A stretch of DNA of 64,000 nucleotides from Mycteria americana. Its lineage: Eukaryota; Chordata; Aves; Ciconiiformes; Ciconiidae. A program made the position numbers and the translations under genes. Shown here in pieces: positions 30,001 through 39,991 of this stretch (position 1 is its first letter; each line of letters opens with the position of its first letter). Under the pieces are notes generated by a model. It saw nothing but the letters and a program-made list of their open reading frames with translations. It ran no database searches and had not been told where the DNA came from. The DNA is taken from assembly GCF_035582795.1 (NCBI RefSeq), contig NC_134373.1:34318501-34382500 (forward strand), given 5' to 3'.

Positions 30001-33000
30001 GTGGAATTTTGTCTATAAAGGTTATAGCTCTGACATGAAAGGTCTCTATGAATATGGTTGATATTTTAATCATATTTTGTGAAAGATTCATTTTTAAAAT
30101 GCTTTTAAACTCATTTTTTCATAATGTCTTTGATTTGTGGGGTTTATACACTGATTTTACTGTCTGTAACATAACACATCAGCACTCTTACTACACAACA
30201 GTTGTGCAGTACTACTTTTCATGACTTGAATGTTTTGCAGTATAAACTGTAATTACATTCTTAAATACATGCTTATTGGAAATATCTTGAGGCGAGGATG
30301 TGGACTTGGCAAATATTGATAAGTCATGCAATAATTTCTTTCCTCTAAGTAACAGGAATTCTTAAGCATCTTAGCGGCTTTGGAGTCTGTTCAGAATTTG
30401 TTCATTTGAATTTTTCAAAGTAAGGTCAGGAACAACTGCAGATTCTGCCATGCATGCGCTTATCACTGTCTCATTCAGATGGAAGATTTTAGATTTGGGA
30501 GGGATCAGTTTAGCTTTCCATAGCAGTGATTCTGTTTGCAACGCTTAGGTTTGTTTAGTACAGAACACTTTTTCAAGTATTCATCAAAAGGAGAAACTGT
30601 TTGGAAGGTTTAACCACAGGAGACTTAAAAGAAGAATTCAAAGCCGAGAGAGAGAATTACATTAATCGCTACTTGGTGAATTTTAGTGCTCTCAGCAATA
30701 TGTAGAAAGCAAGAAAAAAATCAAAGGTGGTTACACAGAAAATATTTGATATATAATTTAATTAGTTGGGGGAGTTTATACCGAGAGCAACAAAATATTC
30801 CTGTGATGTTGTTATGAATTTCTATTTCTGTCTTGATTCAATGCAACGTTAGTATCTCATAATAGAAGCCATGCATGTGAAATGCCATTCTGTACTTTTT
30901 AGAAGTTCATCTTTTTTAACAACCTGTGAAATACATATAAGCAAAGCGAGTAATGATGCGTGGCTGTTTGGAAACCTGTAAAACTCATCTGCATAATGAA
31001 AGCAGTGCAGAAATTCACCTGCTGTTCCTGCACTGCTTGGTCAGTCTTTGCAGTATTGTGTGGAGATACTGGTTCCAGTCTCAGAAGCAAAAGTGGGGGG
31101 TCGTTTGTTTGTTCGTTCATTCATTTGGGGGGTTTTTTGTTGTGTTGTTTTGGGTTTTTTGTTTTGTCTTCCCCCCCCCCCCCCCCCCCCCCCCCCAATA
31201 CAATGCTTTTCTCAGGCTGGTGAGCTAAGTTGCAGCTTCTTGACAGAGCTATGCTGCTAACAGCTTCAAAGCTAGCATCTTCAGTACATACAGTCTGGGT
31301 TTCTTTTGGGTGTCACTGTTGAACACTGGATGAGTACCTGTAAGTTGCTCCTATGTCAAGTTTCAACACATGTTGAACAGATGTATATGCCATTTTACTT
31401 CATCACTTTAATGTGGAAAGTTGTCACGCTGGAAAATTCTCAGTGGTATAATTGGGCATCAGTAAAATTAAAAATTGCAATTGTGGTCCAAGACTTGCTT
31501 CCGCTTTCTGTGGCTCCCCCACTGGGATAGATTTTACTAATAGAGGGATCGTGGTTTTTTTCCAAAAGAAAGCTCGTGGTGATTTTCATATAGCTGACTG
31601 CTTGTCAGAGCAACATCTATATAGTCAATTTTTTAACCTGAATTTCATTTTATTGTCCGTGAAAACTCATACCAGAAAGGACGAATGTATAATATCTTCT
31701 TTTTTTTTTTTTTTTTTTTTTCCTTAATTCACAGGTTAACTTACTGAATTCTATTCATGACAACTTTCATCAGTAAGTAATGGTCATTTTTCTCTTGATA
31801 GTTGAAATGAGTAGCATGGTTGGTTGGAAAAATAGGAGCAGGCATGAGTTACAGAGTCTAAAAAATTGTTAGAATTCTTTTATTAATGTAAACTGTTTTA
31901 TAAAACAGTTTATTAATTCTGTTCAAGCCAATGTTTGGGGAATCAAAGACTTGGAATTACCTAACTTTTATAGACAACATATGTTTTTAATATCTGGCTC
32001 TTCAGTTGCAGTTGTGGAAAGAAATCATTCGGTCATAATTTTCCTGGCATTAATTTAAATATTTTTCTCTATTTTGTGAAGCTGTGGTTATTACATTATG
32101 TACAGAACATTAGACTCAGACATATTTCAGACATGTTTATTATAGACTAACTCTGTATTTAAAGGTTTTGATGAAGTGTGAGGTCCTTAGGTAAAATCAT
32201 GGTTCCCTTGGAAGTTCAAGGTCAAATATCAGTCTGTGATGCAGTTGGCATTTTTTTTTTCTGTGGTTTCTTGACTTCACAAAAAAAGTCCAGTATGAAT
32301 TTTTGTCACAACTGTACAATTCAGTATAGTCGTGGGGGAGGAGATGGCCGTTTAATAGTTTTAAACAATTCTTCCTAGTATATCTTTTTGTAATTCTGTT
32401 GTGAAATTACAAGCTTTTTTTTTTTTCCCCCAGAGTAATTAATTATATCTTTACTTATTTTGATATACTTATGTCCTTCTGCGTTTGGTCAGAAATTTTG
32501 ATTTTTTTTTTTTTTTAATCTTTGTTTTTCCTATTGTGATATCCAAAACTTGTAATTACAACAAAAACCAGGAATTAAGTATTTCAGATGTTTTCCTCTG
32601 CAGCAGGGATTGTAGATCTGTTTTGCTCAGTGATGAGATTCTTTTGATTTTGTCCAGTCAGTAGAAACCAACGCTGTAATGGACAGCTGGGTTTTGGATT
32701 GGTTTTGTTGTTGGGTGGGTGTGGAGGGGGGTGGAGTGTGTGTATTTTCTTTATTTTATTTTTCTTAATCTGTTTAAGATATGTTACAAGTCTAAAATTA
32801 CTTCTGGGCTTTCCCTATTAGGGCATGAAATTATGTTTTAGAATATTTACCGATCTACTAGTCCTCTATTTGCCTTCTTAATATTCACAACAGCTGCTTT
32901 TCTTAAAAGTTTGTGCTTTTGGTTAGTTAATAGCAATTTATTTCTGTACAACACATGAGAGAAAGGAACAGACTTGAACCGACAGGGAGAACACTTGTGA

Positions 33001-36000
33001 TGAGCTCTGTAGTCTCTGTTCCCATCTCTTTGATAGTTTATACCAGCTGAAGAGCTGAGCTGTTGCCTGAAATCAGTGATTAAAAAGATGAATTTTTACA
33101 TAGAACAATAAGCAATGTGAATTCTTGGACATGCGTAAATACGCAAGACCACTGTAGATGAGACACGTTGTCCTACATCCCTATCAGTTGTTATCTTGGT
33201 TGTTTTTTTCTTTCCAGAGCAATGGCATCTTCTGGTTCTCGTGAGCAGTTTTTACGGCAGATGGAGCAGATCGTAGAAGGCATCAAACAGAATCGGATGA
33301 AGGTCTGAGACTCTTCTCACTTTCTTTGCTAGAACCTGGGAATTATTTTAGAAAAGCCTTTTGGATAATAACTATGCATGGAGAAATCCATTATGTGAGG
33401 TGCAAATTAAGCAAGCAACTAACAAGTATTACTTATTTTCACATCCATAAGAAACTGCTCACCGCCTAAATGTTAATGAATAGAGTAGAAAAGAGGTTTT
33501 AAAACACTTCTCTCCGGATGGGAAGCTTATACCTCTTAACTTTGTAATTGGCAGTGTAGTGATGTAGATGCTTGAAACAGCTGTATGTCACTGAAGTCAG
33601 TGAGAATTCTTCCATTTGGATTGCGTGGGCGCAGTCAGACCTATGTCTCAGGCACGGTTTCTTAAGCAGCTGGAGCTGACTGAAGCGGCTTTCTGCTGCT
33701 GAAGAGGGTAAGCAGCACCTCAGAGTCCCAGCCATCAGCTTCCCTTGTCCCAGTTGCAGCACTCATATGACACCTTGCTGAATCCACTCGGTGTTTTTTT
33801 GTTGGTTTTTTGTTGGTTTTAACCTGATTTAGAAAAGACTCAGCGTTGCTGATGAGTGTTGTGTCCACATAGCAAGTGAAAGGGGTTTGTGGGTGAGCAG
33901 GGCCCCAGTGCTTGTTCAGAGAAGACAAAACTGCTTCTGGTAACATTTGGGGACTGTCATATAAAAGCCTCGGTGTTTGTTAAGTGGTCTTGGGGCAATG
34001 CAAGCGTGAGGTCCAACAGTGGCTCCAAGTAAAGCTGTCCACAGGCATGTTTGCGTACAACTGGGATAGGCTTAAATACTTCTTGATAATGGTAGTTACT
34101 AACTTGTAGCTATTGTGTTGTTTTACTCTCTTATTTTCATATGCGAACATACTCATATTTTCCTAAGTCCCATAAAGGGGCTTTGAGATTCTTTTCTCTG
34201 TAGAGCCAGAAAATTCTTGGTAGTGGATTATAGCTGTTCTTTATTTGAATTTAAATGGAAGTATGATAGACTATAAATCAATATATACTAGAATGTGCAC
34301 TGAAAATGCAGTCTGGCCAGGTATCGGGCTCTTTCATCTCAATAGCTAAATAGAAACTTCAAGTACAAAATATGATAAGCATGTGTATATAGAAAAACAG
34401 AACAGGATGGAACTCAAGCTGTAATAAAGCTCTTTTGCACTAATAAACTGCACTATAAAAATATATGACATTTACTATAGACTGCTGTGTTCAAATAGGT
34501 GGCTATTTCATTGCCTTTTTTCGCAATGAATTATTTTTATTTGCTTGACTTCTTATTTTCAGAGAGGACAAAATGACACCAGAAAGAATAGTGATAGTGG
34601 TGGTTGTATGTATGGGTCATCTTTCTGTCGTAAAGGCTGTTGACATAATGAGTGACTCGGCATCAAACAGAGGTTATGAAAATACTTTAGAACAGTGCAA
34701 TTCTGACTAGTGAAGATGAGCTTGAAGATAATTACATTTCTTTCTTTTTTGAAGAATGTTGTTATTTTAATTGCTGCAGCAAGCAACTGCCCCAAAATGA
34801 AACGGTCCAGGAGTTCAGTGTTTTGTTTTCTGTCTTGTCCTCTCTTACGCACGCAGAAATGGGTAACAGCACAGCAAATGCAAGGAGTGAAAGCAGACTG
34901 AGAGCTCTGCTGTGACTTACTTCAGGTTCTTGCAGTTGAACTGTTAAATCTCTCAAGTCCATAAAATCATTCTGGACTCTCTTCCTATATTCCCAAATGG
35001 AATCAAAACTTTCAGCTGCTTCCTGTACAGATAAGGGAGAGGGAAGTAAATGGGAGGTATCATGTCAGATGACTCGTTATTTTGGGAGAATAATTGCAGC
35101 ATCTCTGATGGTTGCTGGAAGCAATGGCAGCCCACATCACTTGTGCTGTATTTCTGCACGGGCAGTTTGGCCACTGGCATATTGCGAGACAGTTCACAAG
35201 TGACATTTCATTCCTAGGTGTAGGTGTCTGGATCAGCAGGAGGTGGCAGTTACAACTAATGGAGAAAAACAAGAGTTCCTGAATGAAAAAGCTAAGCTTA
35301 TCTCAATTGAGAGAAAAAAATTGATTGTTAGTGATGGAGTAGATAATCATTTGGTACCTTCTCGTAGTTGGTTTCTCAATGCCAGTGAAGATACTGACAG
35401 CACATGGACACTAAGAAAGTTTTAACAATTCACATGGTTCCTTGGGAAACAGCTCTGCCACAAAAGGGAAGGTTCTCTTATTCTGCACCTAGGAAATGTC
35501 TGTTGGATGACTTTTTCAACAGGCAGGCTAGTTGTACGCTGCAAGGGTTATTCATCCCCGTGATGGTTTAGTCTTACCTATTCGACTTCTGTCTGCAGTG
35601 CATTGGAAGTGCTCACAGTCAGTTTCATGATTCACACTTAAAGTACATCCACTTCGTTTTCTGTACAGCCCTGAAGACCTTCTACCTGAAGAGAAATTTC
35701 AGTTTTCAAAGCCCATCATATTGTAACTGCATTGTAAAAGAGGCCTAAGGAGAAATCAGACATACTTGTTACCAAGAACAAGTAACTTGCGAACAAGCAT
35801 TTCAGTGTGGTAACAGATATTCATGAGACTTTCCGAGGACAGAGCAGGCCAGTTTCTACTGAGAGGAGTATGACAAGAGATTTGTCATGGTCATGCATAA
35901 AGGAAGCAATTTATCAAAGGATAGTAATAGGGTCTTATCTCTTCACAAGAATCTAGTTCCTAGATGTTTTAGCAGTGCTGGTTTTAGCCTCATCCTAAAG

Positions 36001-38477
36001 GAATGGGAAGCATGTGATAATGCTTTTTTCTGCATTAACACATTCAATGCTTTTTCTTCCTCAAGCATAACTTTAAAAACCTACTGGCCCTGATAAGTTA
36101 TGTTAGGAGAGATTCCCTGATGTTTTGGGCTGCAGCTGGCTTTGTAAAGGAGAGGTACCTTGTTAGCAGTGTTAATACTTTCTCTAAGTTTGGGATCTGC
36201 TCATTTCTTTTAGGCATTAAGAATCAATAAGATCAGCATTGGTACATAAATCTAGAAATGCAGCAAGTTCTGCTGCTGTGCAATTACCTGTTTGTTTGGG
36301 CTTTAGGGGATTCTTGCAGTTTGGAATTGCATTTTTCCCTGTCAAAATTTAGGAGGCGAAAGCCTGTCAGAGAGCTGCAAAAATAATTTTTGGGGATGCA
36401 ACAGGGCTTTTTTTAATGTGGCTGTGCCTTAGCACCAGAGGGAGGGAGGGAAAATTTACTCTCTAGACTAGCAGCAAACTTGTCTGTGATGCTGTGATGG
36501 AAGAACTTCATTAGAACTACCCCTGAGAGGAAGGTAGTCTGTTCTATAATAAGAACCAATCCTCTCCACATTTAGGGCCTTAAGTTACGATTGTCACAAC
36601 TTTGGCACAAGGAGAAAAGAAAAGAGATTTCTTATGTGTGGGTCTTGAGCAAGTACAGCATTGCATAGGAAGGTAAAGATGTCTCCTGCCCTCCCCGTTT
36701 GATACAACTAACATAAACAACCAAATCAAGATCTCAGTGTTGCATCAAAAACCTTTTTTTGTTTGTTTGGGTTTTGTTTGGTTTTTGTTAAGTAATTTCA
36801 CTGTGTCATCATTGAGGTAGGATTGTTCAGTGAGCAAGATTCTTGGCTTGCAGAGATGTGAGCCTTAGTTTAATTGTGAATGCTACCTATAGGGCCACTG
36901 GTACTGAGACTTAAGCATTAGCTGTTTAATTTTTTTTTTTAATAGCTTGGCCTACATGTTCATTGCATTTAAAGCACAAGCCGGGGTATAATCTATGAAA
37001 CATCTGTCTCCCATTTTCTATTATAGATAGTTGTTCCTTATACAGTATATGATCTCTTATCCTTCCTGTTTACCAACAGATGGAAAAGAAGAAGCAAGAA
37101 AACAAAATGCGAAGAGACCAGTTGAATGATGAATACTTAGAGCTTCTAGAGAAACAGAGGCTTTACTTTAAAACAGTGAAAGAATTTAAAGAGGTAAGAC
37201 CAGTTTTGCTAATGTAAACTGGCAAGTGTGCAGTCACCCATTTTGGCTTGACTCGTGCATTAATATATGCACAAGAGTTCCTAATATGATGATTATCGCC
37301 CCATGTTCGCAATGTCTCTTGGTGGTTATCTCCACGTGATTATTGGACTCTGAATTTGCTACTGGAAATTCTTTTTTCACTGATAGACTAGCACCCCTCC
37401 ATGTTACAGGGGAAGTACAGTTGGTTACCGAGCAAGCTGTATATTTGGGTTTCCAAATGGAATCTCTTGAAGATCTATGAGCAGTTAGGTATTGGAGCAA
37501 AGAGGGTTGTGGAAATATGTGTGAATAAGGGAGGGAATCCAGAGTCTCAGTAGTTATAAATACCTTTAGGAACCAGCCTTGTTTTCTAACCACTGTGAAA
37601 GCACTGTTTAACACTTCACTGATTTAGCCTTTCCCGAGCTTTTCATCATAATATGCTTCTGTTAATTATTGTCTCCATGATAATGAATGACAAAGTAGTG
37701 CTGCCAGGCAAAATTGTCATTTGGCATCAGATGTTTGAGGAAAAACATCTTTCTGTCATCTGTCCTGCTTGGTTTTGAGACAGTTCCTTCCTGTTTCGGA
37801 CAATGCACTCTGGGAGAATGACAGGGACTGTTCAGCTACTGTTCTGACATACAGAATTTTACGTCCTAGTTGCAGAAGTTAGGTGGAATTTTTTTTTTTC
37901 TTTTTTACTGGAAGCATATTTCTCTTCCACTGACTTGTGAGGGAACTTCCACTCAACCTTGCTATCCTTAAAAATAAATGAAGTCATGGTTGTGCTGTTG
38001 AAAACAGGTGGTATGTGCTTATGTAAATATATTTCTTGACCTATATTTTTTGACCTAGAGTTGTTCCTTGAACACTGACTTTTTTGAAAACTGTCTTGTG
38101 AAGTTCCAAATCACCTAAAATTAATCTCAATTTCAGATTTATTCAATTTATAAGTAAAAAGGTGGATTTGTTTCAGCTAGTTGTAAAAACTTTAGATGAA
38201 TGGTCAAGTAGTATTCCTTTTGGCTTGAATGTCATAAAGTTTAATGAATATTACCAATGGAATAACATTATGGATGAACCAGAATTATCTTCAGCTCATC
38301 AGTCACTCCAGACTACTTTGGATTTTGGAGATCTTTCAAAATAAAAGGGCTTGGTTTTGCTGATGTGAAGATAAAACTAGTAGAGTTAAGAACAACTACT
38401 ATCTGTTTGCTTTCTGTTAACAGGAATGCCGTAAGAATGAAATCCTGCTGTCTAAGCTGAAAGCTAGTTCTTCCTGA
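1..38477 (+). CDS. CCDC93: CCDC93 C-terminal two thirds, 17 exons, 5' end outside window
   Basis: Seventeen exons with GT/AG borders and compatible phases join into one open frame of 424 residues ending in TGA at 38475-38477: 1-41, 4303-4342, 5792-5884, 6359-6409, 7492-7578, 15240-15356, 19711-19773, 19968-20041, 20595-20676, 22013-22084, 23139-23210, 23472-23580, 26945-27027, 31735-31772, 33218-33302, 37080-37193, 38424-38477. The product matches the C-terminal part of coiled-coil domain protein 93 (about 630 residues in human), including stretches such as [27 protein letters not shown] and [11 protein letters not shown]. The family protein is a subunit of the CCC (COMMD/CCDC22/CCDC93) part of the Commander complex, which acts with Retriever and WASH on endosomes to recycle membrane proteins. 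The N-terminal calponin-homology-like domain must lie upstream of base 1. What is seen here is charged, heptad-like coiled coil from about fragment residue 105 to the end. No frameshift or stop interrupts it, so the gene looks functional. Confidence 0.95.
42..4302 (+). other. CCDC93 intron, no feature recognised
   Basis: This is a 4.26 kb AT-rich intron. Short open frames on both strands look random. A TA-rich patch with repeated TATATGTTAA lies at about 1215-1245. I see no recognisable transposon here. Confidence 0.7.
4303..4342 (+). CDS. CCDC93: CCDC93 exon
   Basis: The acceptor TTCTTTTAG precedes base 4303 and donor GTAAAA follows 4342. The 40-nt exon completes the split Arg and encodes [13 protein letters not shown], the conserved RYGFSRQ segment of CCDC93. 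Confidence 0.88.
5453..5468. repeat. A16 run
   Basis: Homopolymer of 16 A's in the intron before the exon at 5792. No adjacent retroposed sequence was recognised. Confidence 0.9.
5792..5884 (+). CDS. CCDC93: CCDC93 exon
   Basis: This 31-codon phase-0 exon starts AEDKK and ends DDLQAAEE before donor GTGTGC. It is an Ala/Pro then acidic linker, one of the less conserved parts of the protein. An open frame at 5808-6143 overlaps it in another phase and is a shadow. Confidence 0.88.
6359..6409 (+). CDS. CCDC93: CCDC93 exon
   Basis: This 17-codon phase-0 exon ([17 protein letters not shown]) lies between acceptor CCGTAG and donor GTAAGC. It corresponds to the family segment IQSLMTKMTAMA...EE. Confidence 0.88.
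7492..7578 (+). CDS. CCDC93: CCDC93 exon
   Basis: This 29-codon phase-0 exon holds the well-conserved VGQIVGL and [12 protein letters not shown] motifs. Its acceptor is CAATTGCAG and its donor GTAAGT. The next exon is 7.66 kb away because a CR1 has inserted in the intron. Confidence 0.93.
9660..12629 (+). mobile_element. CR1 LINE, nearly full ORF2, inactive
   Basis: This non-LTR retrotransposon lies in sense orientation inside a CCDC93 intron. It carries the CR1 endonuclease, reverse transcriptase and C-terminal domains in the usual order, and ends in the CR1-type octamer repeats (GATTCTGT repeated at about 12611-12629). ORF1 is missing, so it is 5'-truncated near or just before 9660. The 5' edge is uncertain because CR1 does not usually leave clear target duplications. 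It resembles the antisense copy at 39992-40558 in the shared 3' part. Confidence 0.93.
9762..12543 (+). pseudogene. CR1 ORF2 (endonuclease-reverse transcriptase), broken
   Basis: An APE-type endonuclease domain is read at 9762 to about 10340 ([16 protein letters not shown], then METRWDD). A frameshift from a small deletion near 10340 moves the frame to that of [14 protein letters not shown] at 11008-11010 interrupts it before the palm region ([20 protein letters not shown]). Another shift near 11260 follows. A TGA lies at 11556-11558, after [12 protein letters not shown]. The polymerase motif is [10 protein letters not shown] (about 11731-11760). One extra G near 12030 shifts the frame again before [13 protein letters not shown] and the terminal domain ending at 12543. 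The endonuclease motif normally read as GDFN is GVFN here (codon 10200-10202). At least three frameshifts and two stops make it non-functional. Confidence 0.9.
15240..15356 (+). CDS. CCDC93: CCDC93 exon
   Basis: This 39-codon phase-0 exon begins [14 protein letters not shown] and ends [15 protein letters not shown]. It starts the long coiled coil. Acceptor TTATTTTAG, donor GTAAGT. Confidence 0.93.
15606..15625. repeat. T20 run
   Basis: Homopolymer of 20 T's in a CCDC93 intron. Confidence 0.9.
16496..16516. repeat. (TTTA)n microsatellite
   Basis: Four to five TTTA units in a CCDC93 intron. Confidence 0.85.
19711..19773 (+). CDS. CCDC93: CCDC93 exon
   Basis: This 21-codon phase-0 coiled-coil exon reads [19 protein letters not shown] plus TE. 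Acceptor TTCATAATAG, donor GTAATC. Confidence 0.9.
19968..20041 (+). CDS. CCDC93: CCDC93 exon
   Basis: This 74-nt exon encodes [20 protein letters not shown] and following residues, and ends with two bases of a Ser codon finished by the exon at 20595. The YSEKLDKE motif is conserved in the family. Confidence 0.92.
20595..20676 (+). CDS. CCDC93: CCDC93 exon
   Basis: This 82-nt exon contains [20 protein letters not shown], the most strongly conserved coiled-coil block in the protein. Donor GTAAGT follows base 20676. Confidence 0.95.
22013..22084 (+). CDS. CCDC93: CCDC93 exon
   Basis: This 24-codon phase-0 exon ([21 protein letters not shown], then EEQ, in two pieces) continues the coiled coil into an acidic linker. 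Acceptor TTTTAAAG, donor GTAATA. Confidence 0.9.
23139..23210 (+). CDS. CCDC93: CCDC93 exon
   Basis: This 24-codon phase-0 exon starts [17 protein letters not shown] and ends IRLLL before donor GTGAGT. The linker it shares with the preceding exon is shorter than the one I recall for the human protein. Confidence 0.9.
23472..23580 (+). CDS. CCDC93: CCDC93 exon
   Basis: This 109-nt exon encodes [20 protein letters not shown] and [10 protein letters not shown], then the first base of a Val codon. Donor GTATGT. It is highly conserved in the family. Confidence 0.95.
23581..26944 (+). other. CCDC93 intron with CR1 relic
   Basis: This 3.36 kb intron holds a CR1 3' relic at 25026-25099. A segment at about 25159-25934 has overlapping open frames on both strands, with no family match I can recognise. 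The remainder is plain AT-rich intron. Confidence 0.65.
25026..25099 (+). mobile_element. CR1 3'-end relic
   Basis: GTTGGACAAGACAATCTTCA, then CTTCCAACCTCAGTGATTCTG and two further GATTCTGT copies, match the extreme 3' end of CR1 (the GATGATCTT...CCTTCCAACC...GATTCTGTG pattern). Only about 75 bp remain. It is older and more diverged than the copy at 9660. Confidence 0.7.
26945..27027 (+). CDS. CCDC93: CCDC93 exon
   Basis: This 83-nt exon starts with two bases finishing Val, then [20 protein letters not shown] and KVYLEKE. The acceptor follows a long pyrimidine tract (TTTTTTTGTTTGCAG). Donor GTAAGA. Confidence 0.95.
29502..29607. repeat. G/T-only tract with G-runs
   Basis: About 105 bases nearly without A or C on the plus strand. 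G-runs lie at 29508-29511, 29526-29528, 29532-29536 and 29556-29560. The Lys/Pro/Asn-rich minus-strand open frame over it is an artefact. Confidence 0.85.
31171..31196. repeat. C26 homopolymer
   Basis: Twenty-six consecutive C's directly after a T/G-rich stretch, in a CCDC93 intron. A tract like this is length-unstable and hard to sequence. Confidence 0.95.
31700..31721. repeat. T22 run in splice acceptor region
   Basis: Twenty-two T's end 13 bases before the CCDC93 exon at 31735 and act as its pyrimidine tract. Confidence 0.9.
31735..31772 (+). CDS. CCDC93: CCDC93 small exon
   Basis: This 38-nt micro-exon encodes [12 protein letters not shown] plus two bases of Gln. It sits 13 bases after a run of 22 T's (31700-31721), which forms its pyrimidine tract. 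Donor GTAAGT. Confidence 0.9.
31889..31912. repeat. Perfect 24-bp palindrome
   Basis: The 12-base arm TAAACTGTTTTA is followed directly by its exact reverse complement, with no spacer. It lies 117 bases after the 38-nt CCDC93 exon. Confidence 0.9.
33218..33302 (+). CDS. CCDC93: CCDC93 exon
   Basis: This 85-nt exon completes Gln and encodes [20 protein letters not shown] and GIKQNRMK. Its donor GTCTGA is weak compared with the others in this gene (no A or G at +3). Confidence 0.93.
37080..37193 (+). CDS. CCDC93: CCDC93 exon
   Basis: This 38-codon phase-0 exon begins [20 protein letters not shown] and ends KTVKEFKE. It is rich in Lys, Glu and Arg, and is the last long helix of the coiled coil. 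Acceptor TACCAACAG, donor GTAAGA. Confidence 0.95.
38424..38477 (+). CDS. CCDC93: CCDC93 terminal coding exon
   Basis: The coding part is 17 codons ([17 protein letters not shown]) plus stop TGA at 38475-38477. Acceptor TCTGTTAACAG. The RKNE-LLSK core matches the end of the family protein. Confidence 0.93.
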   Translation, partial: ECRKNEILLSKLKASSS

Positions 38478-38559
38478 AGAACTCCAGCTGGTGAAGTTTA
38501 TAGATGATTGTTCAGTCCATTGAATCTCTTTTGTGAGGTGACAGTTATAACGGCAATGT

Positions 38560-38599
38560 AGATATATATAGATATATATATATAAAAAAATATATATAC
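38560..38599. repeat. TA-rich microsatellite in CCDC93 3' UTR
   Basis: GATATATATA units followed by an A-run and more TA, about 80 nt after the stop codon and inside the 3' UTR. Confidence 0.85.
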
Positions 38600-39578
38600 A
38601 CACAGCTGTAAAAGTCTGGTTTTTTTTTTTTCCCCCAGTATGGATTTGGTTTTACATTCCTTCATCACATGGCTGTATTATTCATTATTGCCTCCACTAC
38701 ACAGTAAAGAGTTAACACAGTACAGCAAAATAGAAATATTGTCTAATTTTATTTATTTGGGTTTGGTTTTTTCCAACAGTAAGGACAATGGGGATGTTTT
38801 TTATTTGGGTTTTAACACTGAATTAGGTCAAGATTCTGGAATAAGTAGATATGTACTGTGTAATATGTCCAGTACCACAAGATGAGCACTGCAGAATGCA
38901 GTGGTTTGTTAACTTTGGCCAAAAAACCCCCACAGAATGAGATTCTTGAAACTCTTCACCAGCTAATAACTTCACATTATTTTAATTTACACTCTAGCCA
39001 TAGATAAGATTCCAAAGGATAAGAATTCATTTCTAATTGTTAAGACATAAGAAAATGGAAACTTACCTTGGATAATTCCTGGTGTAAAATTATAGATCTA
39101 TATTTTTATAAAGTCTAGCTGTTGTATAAATTTCTTTGAAATTTCATTTTTATATATAGAGAGTGTGCTTGTTAAATTAATAGCTTCAGGAAAAAACACC
39201 TTAATCACTAGGACCATTATGTTATCCCTGGCTGGGATGAATATCAAAGTCTATGTCACCTGTAATATAGAAGATAAAGATTCAGACACTCTGCTCAAAT
39301 GAACTGATGCTCACCTTTGAAGACAACGACCTATTTACCCTGCTGAAGATTTGCCCTTGAAAGTTTAGAAACTTTGTGGAACACTTTCTGAAACATTTTT
39401 ATGTCTGTATATACAGTATTTTATAATTCAAACAGTTGCTTTTTGTACTTAACATCAGGATTTTGGACTGACTTCTTAATGTACATCACATCTTCAGGAG
39501 AAGAAAAGCCACGTTCTTTTTTCCCCAGTAACAGTGATGACAGTGCTGTTTGATTACTTTCTATGGCAGTGAATATAA

Positions 39579-39584
39579 AATAAA
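39579..39584 (+). terminator. CCDC93: Candidate CCDC93 poly(A) signal
   Basis: Canonical AATAAA 1.1 kb after the stop codon, followed within 30-45 nt by TGCTGTTGTGTTTTT, a G/T-rich downstream element. It is the best poly(A) site before the CR1 that starts at 39992. Confidence 0.75.
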
Positions 39585-39991
39585 GAATGTTTGGAATCCA
39601 CTGACCTTCTGCTGTTGTGTTTTTAAGGTGGAACTTGCTTTAGAAGCCTTAATATGCTTTTGAATTATGAGTGCATTAAAAGATGAATTGTGTCAATGTT
39701 CACTCATAAGGATGTTTTCATGTGTCACATAGCAATCGGTAAGATTTTGTTTTCTCTTGCTGCTTTTGGTAAGCATGGTGTTTTGGTATTTGGCACAATA
39801 TCAAACCTGGTATATGCAAAGGAGGTCCATGGAAGGTTTTATTTGTCTTCCATAAGCATCTGCTTAAGATACAGAATTCTCAGTGGAGATGGTACAAGTC
39901 CATCACACCACAATACCTGATTCCACTCCTTTTGAATACAATGGAAGGTTTGATATTGGCATGTGAATTTATGCAAATGCTGTAGCATTGA

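Larger units (their letters stand above)
27028..31734 (+). other. CCDC93 intron with G/T and C homopolymer tracts
   Basis: This 4.7 kb intron is unusual for strand-asymmetric tracts: a G/T stretch at 29502-29607, a C10-T run at about 29897-29915, a T/G stretch at about 31120-31168 followed by C26 at 31171-31196, and T22 at 31700-31721. No mobile element was recognised. Confidence 0.7.
31773..37079 (+). other. Two CCDC93 introns around exon 33218-33302
   Basis: Introns of 1445 and 3777 nt. The first contains a perfect 24-bp palindrome at 31889-31912. The second is ordinary AT-rich sequence with scattered short open frames. No gene or element was recognised. Confidence 0.65.
38478..39600 (+). 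other. CCDC93: CCDC93 3' UTR
   Basis: The region from the stop codon to just past the AATAAA at 39579-39584 is AT-rich and non-coding. It carries a TA-rich microsatellite at about 38560-38599. The end is placed about 16 nt after the hexamer because a GT-rich stretch (about 39608-39623), typical of the downstream cleavage element, follows. Length is about 1.1 kb. Confidence 0.7.

Noticed and set aside
30953..31260. Three plus-strand frames with poly-proline
   Set aside because: The proline run is only the C26 homopolymer read in three frames.
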